Source: Pseudoalteromonas phenolica
Lineage (GTDB): Bacteria > Pseudomonadota > Gammaproteobacteria > Enterobacterales > Alteromonadaceae
Reading direction: 5' to 3'
Length of the DNA stretch: 64,000 nucleotides
NCBI RefSeq assembly: GCF_005886345.1
Contig: NZ_PNEC01000037.1
Span: 1 to 64,000, forward strand
Below the pieces are notes generated by a model. The model ran no database searches, was not told where the DNA came from, and saw only the letters and a program-made list of their open reading frames with translations. Positions 57,469-64,000 of the stretch are shown piece after piece; the stretch's first letter is position 1; the number at the start of each line of letters is the position of its first letter. The translations under genes were made by a program, and so were the position numbers.

Positions 57469-57670
57469 CTATTTTCTATCTTATCTGTTAATAATCTAGT
57501 TATCACATGAATTTACTCGCATATGAGTAATGATACAGCTGTACTTTTTATACTTAGCCTGATTTGTTTTAAACCGATTTTTATTATAGTGTTGTTGGCG
57601 TAAAGACATTCGAACATACCTCATAAGACGTTCAAGTTATTGATGAAGTGTAAGGGTTTAAGGGATAAAT

Positions 57671-58228
57671 ATGAATTGTACAAGTTGTAACGAAGGCAGA
57701 TTGTTGCCAAGCTTTATAGATGGTCAGTTTAGAGCACATACTTGTAATAGTTGTGGTGGTAACTGGGTATTAATTGAAGATTATGTTGCTTGGAAAGAAA
57801 GAAACCATGACTACCAGTTTTTTGAAGATATAAGTTTTTCTGAGGATGAAGTTGAGGACAGTAAACGCGCACTATTGTGTCCTGTTTCGGGTACCATAAT
57901 GCGTAAATTTAGAATATCGGCACAGAATGAACACAAGCTAGATTACAGCTCAGTCATGGGTGGATTATGGCTCGATAAGGGAGAGTGGGAGTTACTTAAA
58001 AACGAAGGTTTAGCTGGAAGCCTTAATGCTGTTGTGACGCAAAATTGGCAAAAAGGTATTCGTGAGCAAAATGCCAAGCAAACACTAACGGATGTTTATA
58101 AAGCCAAGTTTGGTGAAGAAGCTTATGAAAAAATAAAAGAACTCCGACACTGGCTATTAGCGCAAGATCAGAAAGCAGATTTAAGAGCTTATCTGATGGC
58201 AGAAGACCCATATTCAGCCGAAAAGTAA
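57671..58228 (+). CDS. Zinc-ribbon protein with two zf-TFIIB-like halves
   Basis: A 185-aa soluble protein. The N-terminal CTSCNEG...HTCNSCGGNWV (about residues 3-35) is a complete four-Cys TFIIB-type ribbon. A second half (LLCPVSGTIMRKFRI ... LDYSSVMGGLWLDKGEWELL, about 68-105) has the family's fold pattern (GG.WLD..E) but keeps only the first Cys, so it probably does not bind zinc. The C-terminal 60 residues are helical. The role of the family is not known; a part in nucleic-acid or protein binding is possible. TTTAAGGGAT precedes the start. Confidence 0.82.
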   Translation: MNCTSCNEGRLLPSFIDGQFRAHTCNSCGGNWVLIEDYVAWKERNHDYQFFEDISFSEDEVEDSKRALLCPVSGTIMRKFRISAQNEHKLDYSSVMGGLWLDKGEWELLKNEGLAGSLNAVVTQNWQKGIREQNAKQTLTDVYKAKFGEEAYEKIKELRHWLLAQDQKADLRAYLMAEDPYSAEK

Positions 58229-58231
58229 ACT

Positions 58232-58258
58232 AAGAGGGCCTCAAAATAGAGGCTCTTT
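58232..58258 (+). terminator. Hairpin terminator of the zinc-ribbon gene
   Basis: AAGAG(G)GCCTC / GAGGCTCTT with one bulged G, a 6-base loop and a short T run. Confidence 0.65.
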
Positions 58259-58388
58259 AAATCAACATTGAACCAATTAAATTCCAATTAAGTCTTAATG
58301 TTCTGTTGTTAATAGGCATGATAGAACCTTCTCGTTAACCCCTTCACATATTGAATTGGTATCCATCTAAGCAATAAGCTTAATTTGT

Positions 58389-60425
58389 TTACTCAACAGT
58401 TTCGCTTGAGATATTTTTAGGAAGCACAATAAGAAAGTGCGCGCCTTCATCATCACCTAAACACTCTACTTGTCCATGCATAATGTGTACGACAGAGTTA
58501 TAGATAATATTTAAACCTAAACCTAAGTTCCCATCGCTTAAACGAGTTGTATAAAAAGGGTCAAATATTTTACTTCGTTTTTCTTGCTCTATACCCACCC
58601 CATTGTCTGAATAGTGAATTTCAATCTCATTTAGCTTTATATTGACTGATATTTTAATTAGGGGTGTCTCAATTTCTTCAAAGCCATGCCTAACAGAGTT
58701 TTCAATGAACTGATTAATGACTTTGAGTAAAACCGACGAATAACTTGAAATAACAATCTCTTTACCGGTAATTTGATATTGAATACTTTGGTTATATGTT
58801 CGAATGATTTGAGGCACTTTGTTTCTTAAAAAGCCAAGTACTTCAAATTGTCGGCGCTCGTTCATTTGCAGCTTTGCAGACATCATTTTAAACGTTTGGA
58901 TCATTTCTGCTGCACGTTCACTGTTTCTTTGGCTTAGATTTATAAGTTCATTTGATTCATTTAGAAAGTGACTGAGTTGAACTTGAGTCAAAGATTTATC
59001 GCTAAGCTTATTGGTGAGTACCTCTACTTGAGATTGTAAAGATGAGTTTGCAGTAATGACTAAACCTAATGGGGTATTTAATTGATGCGCCATACCAGAT
59101 ACTAAGGTCGTCATGGCTCGCATTTTTTCTGATTCAACGAGTTTGTCTTGGGTTCTCTTTAATCGAGTTAATAAGTTTTGTAACTGTAACCTTTTACGAT
59201 TAAGGCGATATAAAAAGAAAGATGTGATTGAAGTTAGGAGCATAAAACTTAATAAAAGAATGAGTCCAATTTGCTTTTCAGACTTTGCAATTGACATGGC
59301 TAACTGGTGCTCCTGTTCAAGTTGTTGTAACGCCATTTCTTTAGTTTGTAACTCTGTTTGTGACACCATATGTGCCAACCCAATCGATGACTTACGTTCG
59401 GCAATTTGCTGCACAACGGTATTGCGTTCATCTAAACTGGACAATGCGCTTTCAAAATCCCCTTTAAGTCTTTTTAAAGTGGCTGTTTCAGTTAACGCTT
59501 CTTTTAGAGTTGAGAGCTTTTTATAGTCTTTCGATAGCAATATTACTTCTTCTAGAATTTTTTCGGCTTTGTGAGGCTGGTTTTGAGAGATAAACATTCT
59601 GGCTAATTCGATTTTAGGCATAAGCGCTTTTGATTTAGCGTTTTGCTTAGTCAGGCGTTCAATTGCAAGATTTAAAAATTGTTCGGCTTTATCTAGTTCA
59701 TTTTTAGCAAAATAGACGCGCCCGAGATTATAGAGCGACCATGATTGGTGATATTCGTAGCCATGCTTTTTTCTCAGTGCGAGAGCCTTCTGATGAAGTT
59801 CTTCAGCTTTGTTGAAATCACCTCTGTAAAATGCAGTTTCACCTAAATTATTCAAACCGACACCTTGCTGCGAGAGCAGGTTATTTTCGACCGCATGATT
59901 ATAAAAGCGGTTAAAGTAATATTCAGCCTTATCCATGAGTCCAAGTTTTAAGTAAACATGACCAATGTTGTTTTCTGTTTGTTGGATGAATTGAGGCTGT
60001 TTTAGAAGGGGCGCTTCTTTGTAAGCTTTCATATAATTATCTAAAGCCAGCTCATAAGATTCAATATAATTGAATGCACTGGCAGTAATACCATAATAAC
60101 TATAAAGAATACCGGGTTCGGTGATATCTTTTGCAAGCAACCGAGTTTGTTCTAAAGTGCTTAAAGCTTCTTCGATTCTGTCTGAACTAATTTGATACCA
60201 AGACTTTAAGTATAAGAGCCTAATTTGTTGATGCTTGGCAAGTTGAGCATTAAATTTGGTTAATACTTCGTCAACTTTTTTTATACCTGCTAAAGGTGAT
60301 TTATTGCTTTCAATGCTAATTTCTTTTCTCAGAAGGCTAAACTCATCGTCGGGTATTTGAGCAAAGCTACCTTTTACATATAAAGCTACGAAAAGCAAAA
60401 GAAGAGCATAATATGTTCTTTTCAT
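58389..60425 (-). CDS. TPR-containing sensor histidine kinase
   Basis: A 678-aa protein with a signal peptide or first helix (MKRTYYALLLLFVALYVKGSFA). A periplasmic part of TPR repeats (about 60-330; FNKAEELHQKALALRKKHGYEY and ELDKAEQFLNLAIERL are clear units) is followed by a membrane helix (about 388-408, IGLILLLSFMLLTSITSFFLY), a coiled coil, a HisKA box (SGMAHQLNTPLGLVITA) and an HATPase domain (N box FIENSVRHGFEE, G1 YSDNGVGIE, G2 GLGLNIIYNSV). HQLNTPLG marks the kinases of the HPK4-like class. No response regulator lies nearby, so the partner is elsewhere. Confidence 0.9.
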   Translation of the reverse strand: MKRTYYALLLLFVALYVKGSFAQIPDDEFSLLRKEISIESNKSPLAGIKKVDEVLTKFNAQLAKHQQIRLLYLKSWYQISSDRIEEALSTLEQTRLLAKDITEPGILYSYYGITASAFNYIESYELALDNYMKAYKEAPLLKQPQFIQQTENNIGHVYLKLGLMDKAEYYFNRFYNHAVENNLLSQQGVGLNNLGETAFYRGDFNKAEELHQKALALRKKHGYEYHQSWSLYNLGRVYFAKNELDKAEQFLNLAIERLTKQNAKSKALMPKIELARMFISQNQPHKAEKILEEVILLSKDYKKLSTLKEALTETATLKRLKGDFESALSSLDERNTVVQQIAERKSSIGLAHMVSQTELQTKEMALQQLEQEHQLAMSIAKSEKQIGLILLLSFMLLTSITSFFLYRLNRKRLQLQNLLTRLKRTQDKLVESEKMRAMTTLVSGMAHQLNTPLGLVITANSSLQSQVEVLTNKLSDKSLTQVQLSHFLNESNELINLSQRNSERAAEMIQTFKMMSAKLQMNERRQFEVLGFLRNKVPQIIRTYNQSIQYQITGKEIVISSYSSVLLKVINQFIENSVRHGFEEIETPLIKISVNIKLNEIEIHYSDNGVGIEQEKRSKIFDPFYTTRLSDGNLGLGLNIIYNSVVHIMHGQVECLGDDEGAHFLIVLPKNISSETVE

Positions 60426-60574
60426 TATTACACGTCACCACAAAATTCCACGTATAGATAAAGCGTAGCTGAGTTTTATATTCGTGCTAATAGAGCACTT
60501 GATGAATCGCGTCTAGATATACAGTAGTATCATTGTTTAAATATATTTAAGAGCTTTATTTCAGACATACATTT

Positions 60575-61225
60575 ATGAGAAAAGTGATTGTGTTAGGTGC
60601 GACAGGGTTAATCGGCAAACACTTAGTCAAGCAACTTGCAGGGTGTGAGCATATTAGTCAAATAGTGGCAGTGACTCGTCGAAAAGTGACTTACACTGAC
60701 CCTAAAATTGAAAATATAGTTATTGATTTTAATCAGCTAGAACAACATGGAGCGCTATTTAAAGGCGATATCTTGTTTTCATGTTTGGGAACGACCAAAA
60801 AACAGGTAGGAACAAGAGCTGCACAACGAATTGTAGATCTCGATTATCAGCTTAAAATCGCTAAACAGGCATCTGAAAACGGAGTAAGAGGGTATTTCTT
60901 AGTGTCTTCAAGTGGTGCAAATACAAAAAGTAACAATGCTTACTTACAGATGAAGGGGGAGCTAGAAGATAAAGTAAAGCGATTAGCCTTTGAGCAAATT
61001 GCCATCTTTCAGCCCTCACTATTGCTAGGTGAACGAGACGGTTTCAGGTTAGCTGAAAAGTTAGGTGGCTGGGTATTAACAGCGCTCTGCTTGTTACCAA
61101 TTCTAAAGCGCTACAGACCCATTTATGGATATCAAGTTGCAAATAAAATGTGCCAAGAAAGCGCGAAAGTAAACACAGGAGTTCAGGTTTTTACTCTAGA
61201 GCAATGTTTTCCAGAACAAGCATAG
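60575..61225 (+). CDS. NAD(P)-binding oxidoreductase, HTATIP2/YthQ-like atypical SDR
   Basis: A 216-aa Rossmann protein. The cofactor motif GATGLIGKHLVKQL is at residues about 8-21, the central FSCLGTTKKQVGTRAAQR and FLVSSSGANTKSNNAYLQMKGELE (YxxxK) follow the HTATIP2-like pattern, and FQPSLLLGERDGFRLAEKLGG is the usual C-terminal block. The substrate is not known. The start ATG 60575 gives the complete cofactor-binding strand. Confidence 0.82.
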   Translation: MRKVIVLGATGLIGKHLVKQLAGCEHISQIVAVTRRKVTYTDPKIENIVIDFNQLEQHGALFKGDILFSCLGTTKKQVGTRAAQRIVDLDYQLKIAKQASENGVRGYFLVSSSGANTKSNNAYLQMKGELEDKVKRLAFEQIAIFQPSLLLGERDGFRLAEKLGGWVLTALCLLPILKRYRPIYGYQVANKMCQESAKVNTGVQVFTLEQCFPEQA

Positions 61226-61257
61226 AGTGTGCTTAAGACTGTTAAAAAGGCAAAGCC

Positions 61258-61668
61258 ATGAGCCACTATTTCTCAACAGCCAGGCTCAAGGTACATGAAC
61301 TCAAAGCAGAGCATGGACCATTTACAGATGCGCTTTTGGAAACTATTTCCCGTATTTTAACTAAAAATGTGGTAGAAAATTTGCCTCCTTATTTTCAAGG
61401 TATAGAGAATAAGGCACAAGCTAAAGCTTGGTTAGATATTATCCTTGCAGAGAGTAGATTGTTTTTAGTTAAAAATAAAAAAGAGAAAGTTTTAGGGTGT
61501 GTGTTTATAAGTCATCGCCAAGGGCAAGGTAATTACCAAGATAAGCACTTAGGCTATTTACTAGCTGAAGAGCAGTTGGGAAAGGTGCTTTTAAAGCCAG
61601 GGTTTACCAAGCGTTGTAATTCAAGCCAGAGTGTCGATTTCTATGAACTTAGCTTAAGTAAAAGTTAA
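61258..61668 (+). pseudogene. GNAT acetyltransferase with internal deletion
   Basis: The first 110 residues match the RimJ/RimL-like GNAT pattern (STARLKVHELKAEHGPFTDALLE, KAWLDIILAESRLFLVKN, KVLGCVFISHRQGQGN, HLGYLLAEE), but the next elements of the fold are missing. The pyrophosphate loop (normally Q/RxxGxG/A with the helix after it, about 40-50 residues) is gone, and LLAEEQLGKVLLKP joins straight to GFTKRCNSSQSVDFYELSL, which is the closing strand (EKNGF.....DVLFYEL). The frame stays open, so a 136-aa product could be made, but it could not bind acetyl-CoA in the normal way. AAGGCAAAGCC precedes the ATG. Confidence 0.65.
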
Positions 61669-61731
61669 CCATTGATTTATATTGAACTAAAACACACTAA
61701 AATGATGAAAAATATATCAGAAGGAACTTAT

Positions 61732-62004
61732 ATGCATTGCCCACACTGTGAAAAGAAGATTAGCTTCTTCTCAAAAGCCTTAAATTCATGGGGAAAATTT
61801 AAAATTTGCTTACATTGCCAAAGTGATCTTGATGTTTCAGTTAACTTGAAGTTTGTTGCGCTGGGCGTGATCCCATTTATTTGCTTATACACTTTAATAA
61901 TTAGCCCTCTCATTTCTTATGTTGGAAACTTTGCGAGTTTGTTATTAGGGTTGTGTACAGCGATGTTTATCGTATTTTCTTTGAAGTTAAACAAGCGAGG
62001 TTAA
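61732..62004 (+). CDS. Small zinc-ribbon membrane protein, 90 aa
   Basis: The N-terminal ribbon MHCPHCEKKISF ... KICLHCQSDLDV has two CxxC pairs; two hydrophobic helices follow (about 44-62, LKFVALGVIPFICLYTLII, and 66-85). ATG 61732 is chosen (AGAAGGA 8 bases upstream) instead of an earlier in-frame ATG at 61672 with no site. Proteins of this kind are common and of unknown job. Confidence 0.75.
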   Translation: MHCPHCEKKISFFSKALNSWGKFKICLHCQSDLDVSVNLKFVALGVIPFICLYTLIISPLISYVGNFASLLLGLCTAMFIVFSLKLNKRG

Positions 62005-62233
62005 TGTTTTTACAGATAATTAAATTATGCTTGGTTTAGAGGTGGATCAAGCCGATTGAAATATGCAACCTGCAGCTCACGTTTCATCAAAAATCTAAAA
62101 GCAACTTCAATGTGTACCTACCTTTCAACTCGATGAAGTCGATTATCTATTTTTAATGAACTTTAGTTGTTTTTTAAGATAAGTACCGGCAAACAATAAA
62201 AATAAAAAAGGTAATTTTAAGTTCATAAGCGCG

Positions 62234-62249
62234 CTGTTTATTTATACAG
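62234..62249. promoter_or_regulatory. LexA (SOS) box upstream of the cassette array
   Basis: CTGTTTATTTATACAG has the exact CTG-N10-CAG form and AT-rich centre of gammaproteobacterial LexA operators, and the flank continues as TA on the right (ACAGTA). In many integrons the integrase promoter next to attI is under LexA control. Confidence 0.75.
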
Positions 62250-62289
62250 TAGAGTGTGTTTTGTCCCATAACATTATTCAATTGCGTTT

Positions 62290-62322
62290 TGTCCAATTTT
62301 CACAACTGAACAAAATTGGACA
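62290..62322. repeat. Inverted repeat in the array leader
   Basis: TGTCCAATTTT / AAAATTGGACA, an 11-bp perfect stem with an 11-base loop. A partly related outer pair TGTCCC ... GGGACA lies around it at about 62263 and 62365. It could be an operator pair or a terminator-like hairpin. Confidence 0.6.
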
Positions 62323-62427
62323 TTTTAAACTCATGTTTACAATAGATTTTTCTTGTGTGAATATTGGGACACGTAATATAGCCCGTTTTGTCGGTATTTA
62401 TTCTGGCAATTTGGGAGAGAATAAGCT

Positions 62428-62434
62428 GTTATAT
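62428..62434 (+). other. attI-like recombination junction GTTATAT
   Basis: The heptamer GTTATAT preceding the first cassette is identical to the R' end of the attC site at 63056-63062. No attC palindrome lies upstream of it, so it is best read as the attI end of the array (or an attC that lost its left half). Confidence 0.6.
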
Positions 62435-62449
62435 GCCTTTTGAGATTAC

Positions 62450-62965
62450 ATGTACTCCTCAGATAAGAAGCTAGAAATAGAAATAACAACTGCATGTCGG
62501 AATGCAATTTCCGAGTTGTTTTCAAAGGATAGCAGTCAATTCTATTACTGTTGTTTAGTAACAACAGGACAAGCTCATGCTCCGTTTTTATCTGCATGGT
62601 CACAAGATGCCTTAAAATCCACCGCCGAATTAGAGAAATGCCATCCAAGCGAAATTAAGTGGTCATATGCAGATTCGCCATACTGTGATTTTGGAGCAGA
62701 ACATTTTGATAAATTGAAGCAACACTTCGAAAATAAGACTCTTCTAACCGAACATGAGTTTGATAAGCGAATCAATCTAATGGAAAAGGCTCTTGCCAAT
62801 TTGATTGATGAAGGCCTTTTTGGCTCGGCTGCCGATAGAGACAATATCTACATTAATGTTGAAGTCATGCCTCCAGATTATTCAAATGTTGAACGCGCTA
62901 AGAGGTTAAACTCTTCCTTTGCTTTACGAAATTGGTTAGAGGAAGCTGCGGAAGACGGCATATAA
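62450..62965 (+). CDS. Integron cassette protein, DUF4303-like
   Basis: A 171-aa soluble acidic protein. ACRNAISELFSKDSSQFYYCCLVTTGQAH and EIKWSYADSPYCDFGAEHFD resemble the DUF4303 family, in which a short strand-helix start is followed by KWSPADW.Y. Family members occur in contact-toxin/immunity settings, so an immunity or stress function is possible (inference). The gene fills the first cassette: 15 bases after the junction GTTATAT to its stop inside the attC. No clear ribosome binding site precedes the ATG, which is common in cassettes. Confidence 0.75.
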   Translation: MYSSDKKLEIEITTACRNAISELFSKDSSQFYYCCLVTTGQAHAPFLSAWSQDALKSTAELEKCHPSEIKWSYADSPYCDFGAEHFDKLKQHFENKTLLTEHEFDKRINLMEKALANLIDEGLFGSAADRDNIYINVEVMPPDYSNVERAKRLNSSFALRNWLEEAAEDGI

Positions 62966-63062
62966 CAAGCTGTTTAAATGGACTTTTTTTAGTTTGCCGG
63001 GTTCCGCTGCGCTCCACATTTTGGCAAACTGGTAAAAAAAGCCCATTAACAGGGCGTTATAT
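62960..63062 (+). other. attC site of cassette 1 (103 bp)
   Basis: R'' ATATAAC (62960-62966) pairs with R' GTTATAT (63056-63062), and L'' CTGTTTAA with L' TTAACAG leaving one extra T unpaired, as in known attC sites. Inside them the arms GTTTGCC / GGCAAAC and CTTTTTTT / AAAAAAAG pair around a GC-rich loop. The stop codon of the cassette gene lies in the left arm. Confidence 0.9.
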
Positions 63063-63075
63063 TTAAAAGTCACTT

Positions 63076-63474
63076 ATGCGTTCAATTCTCAACATAATAA
63101 AAGTGTCTGTTTGCTCTGTTGCAATTGGTAATCTTCTTTTTCTAGGTGGGATTATCGGAACATTATTATTTGAAGGCAAGCCTAACAATTTAGGTCAATT
63201 AACCATTGGTCCTTTGTATGTCTATTTTGTGTCGGTATTGATTGGCATATGTGTAGCTCTATTTTTTGCAACACCAATATATTTACTATTTCTAAAACTT
63301 AAAATAGCCAACTATATAACCGCCTCAATTATTGGTGGATGTATCAGTTTAAAAGTTTCACCAATGGACTCGTTTTGGTTTTTTTTAAGTTTAACAGGCT
63401 TTATCATTGGCCCTACATATCATTATTTTTATAAAAAATGGTGCGGGTGTAATATAAATATAACAAGCGCCTAA
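63076..63474 (+). CDS. Integron cassette protein, small four-helix membrane protein
   Basis: A 132-aa protein with about four membrane segments (about residues 9-32, 45-68, 73-93 and 96-118), and a short Cys/Asn tail (KKWCGCNINITSA). I recognise no family. It occupies cassette 2, begins 13 bases after the GTTATAT junction and ends within its attC site. Confidence 0.75.
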   Translation: MRSILNIIKVSVCSVAIGNLLFLGGIIGTLLFEGKPNNLGQLTIGPLYVYFVSVLIGICVALFFATPIYLLFLKLKIANYITASIIGGCISLKVSPMDSFWFFLSLTGFIIGPTYHYFYKKWCGCNINITSA

Positions 63475-63559
63475 ACCAAAGGACGCAAAACAGCAGGCTT
63501 GCGCTCCTTCGTCGCTAATTTTAGCCTGCTATTTCGCGCCGGTTAGGCAAGCGTTATGT
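63458..63559 (+). other. attC site of cassette 2 (102 bp)
   Basis: R'' ATATAAC (63458-63464) pairs with R' GTTATGT (63553-63559, one wobble), and L'' GCCTAAACC with L' GGTTAGGC with one unpaired A. The inner stem CAGCAGGCT / AGCCTGCT encloses a GC-rich loop that is also seen in part at 2714-2749. Confidence 0.9.
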
Positions 63560-63571
63560 ATTACTTGAAAT

Positions 63572-64000
63572 ATGGATGTATCTGAAAAACTTCAGCAATT
63601 AAATGCTGATCCTAAAAAGCAAAAGCAGATAAAAAATACTTGTTAGCTTGCTGTCAAAAGTTGGTGAAGTATCGCAGAAGCGGTAACCTCGAGAAAGGTA
63701 TTATGTTAGCTAAGCAATATAATTCAGGGTTCATATCATGGAAGAAGTTTCATGATATTGAGTATGTTTTAGAAGGCGAGGCTTTTCGAATTGATTTTTA
63801 TACCAATGACCCATACTTTGGTGGGTTTAGAGTTGATTTAAATGACCTTGCAGACCTAAAGATGGTACGAGCAAGCAAAGCTTTGAAAGCTAAAAAGGCT
63901 AATGATTATCTTGTCGAATTAACTTACTTTGTAAATACAGTTTTTAGTTATTGTTCTCACCCAAATAACAGCTTACCGTCAGACAAAGAGTCAAAGTTTC
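63572..64000 (+). pseudogene. Third cassette gene, frameshifted near its start and cut by the window edge
   Basis: ATG 63572 opens a frame MDVSEKLQQLNADPKKQKQ that stops at 63644-63646. A second frame is open from 63616 to the window end and reads KADKKYLLACCQKLVKYRRS ... ISWKKFHDIEYVLEGEAFRIDFYTNDPYFGGFRVDLND. A single base change in the A-rich stretch near 63615-63630 would join them into one protein that starts 12 bases after the attC junction, the normal place for a cassette gene. If the gene is intact instead, translation would begin at ATG 63703. No family recognised; the attC would lie beyond the window. Confidence 0.5.

Larger units (their letters stand above)
62005..62427. other. Non-coding leader of the cassette array (423 bp)
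   Basis: No gene is supported here. A stretch on the minus strand (about 62030-62115) reads as a short tail of coding-like sequence (FRFLMKRELQVAYFNRLDPP) ended by stops on both sides; it is too short to name. The region also holds a LexA box, an inverted repeat and the attI-like end. The usual place of an integrase gene, divergent from the cassettes, is empty. Confidence 0.5.

Noticed and set aside
62261-62443. 60-codon open frame just before the first cassette gene
   Set aside because: It crosses the inverted repeat and the attI-like junction and looks like chance coding.
1-64000. CRISPR array or tRNA/rRNA genes
   Set aside because: No regularly spaced short repeats, cloverleaf-like genes or rRNA blocks were noticed; the only tandem repeat is inside the chemoreceptor gene. 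A tRNA scan was not possible.

Overview
The window looks like a stretch of a marine gammaproteobacterial chromosome, most likely Pseudoalteromonas. This is inferred from the AT-rich base composition, the set of genes (His-rich TonB receptor, M3 Dcp lipoprotein, alternate chaperone-usher pili, integron cassettes) and a pseudochelin/myxochelin-type siderophore cluster. No rRNA or tRNA gene was seen.

Layout. 1-2800 is decayed mobile DNA: an IS3-family element with several nonsense codons, an unrecognised 273-aa gene, a REP-associated transposase relic and a short block resembling the loop of an integron attC site. 2.8-5.2 kb holds an RcsF-like lipoprotein, a DsbC-type disulfide isomerase and a ToxR/CadC-type regulator broken by an in-frame stop. 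5.3-6.7 kb is a divergent XRE / S24-repressor pair with four copies of a TTGCGTAA-type motif. 6.8-9.2 kb is a metal-uptake locus (His-rich TonB receptor plus Cys-rich small protein); a His-rich secreted protein at 12.3 kb may belong to the same biology. 9.3-12.2 kb is an Lrp regulator divergent from a PrnB/TDO-superfamily protein and a kynureninase-like PLP enzyme, a plausible tryptophan-degrading pair. 12.8-14.7 kb has a serine hydrolase and a frameshifted TPR relic.

The centrepiece is 15.1-29.7 kb: an ECF sigma factor and, divergently across a good Fur box, an overlapping operon encoding 2,3-DHB-AMP ligase, isochorismatase-ArCP, a C-A-PCP-reductase NRPS whose specificity residues read as lysine, a siderophore-interacting flavoprotein, DHB dehydrogenase, a class-III aminotransferase, an amidohydrolase and an MFS exporter. 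Isochorismate synthase lies convergent at the end. Together these can make DHB, join it to both amines of lysine, release the product reductively, transaminate it to the amine (myxochelin B type) and cyclise it to an imidazoline (pseudochelin A type).

29.9-45 kb carries a ToxR-like regulator with a propeller domain, an esterase, Dcp, NADP-GDH and an RND efflux operon with two permeases. 45-50 kb is an alternate chaperone-usher pilus operon (pilin, chaperone, SPOR-tailed usher) with a small pilin-like secreted protein convergent to it. 50-61.7 kb has AraC/MFS, a NatAB-like ABC exporter, a soluble chemoreceptor built from four 366-bp PAS repeats, a zinc-ribbon protein, an orphan TPR histidine kinase, an SDR-like oxidoreductase and an internally deleted GNAT.

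62.2-64 kb is the start of an integron cassette array: a LexA box, an attI-like GTTATAT junction, two complete cassettes with clear attC sites and a third cassette running off the edge. No integrase gene lies in the window.
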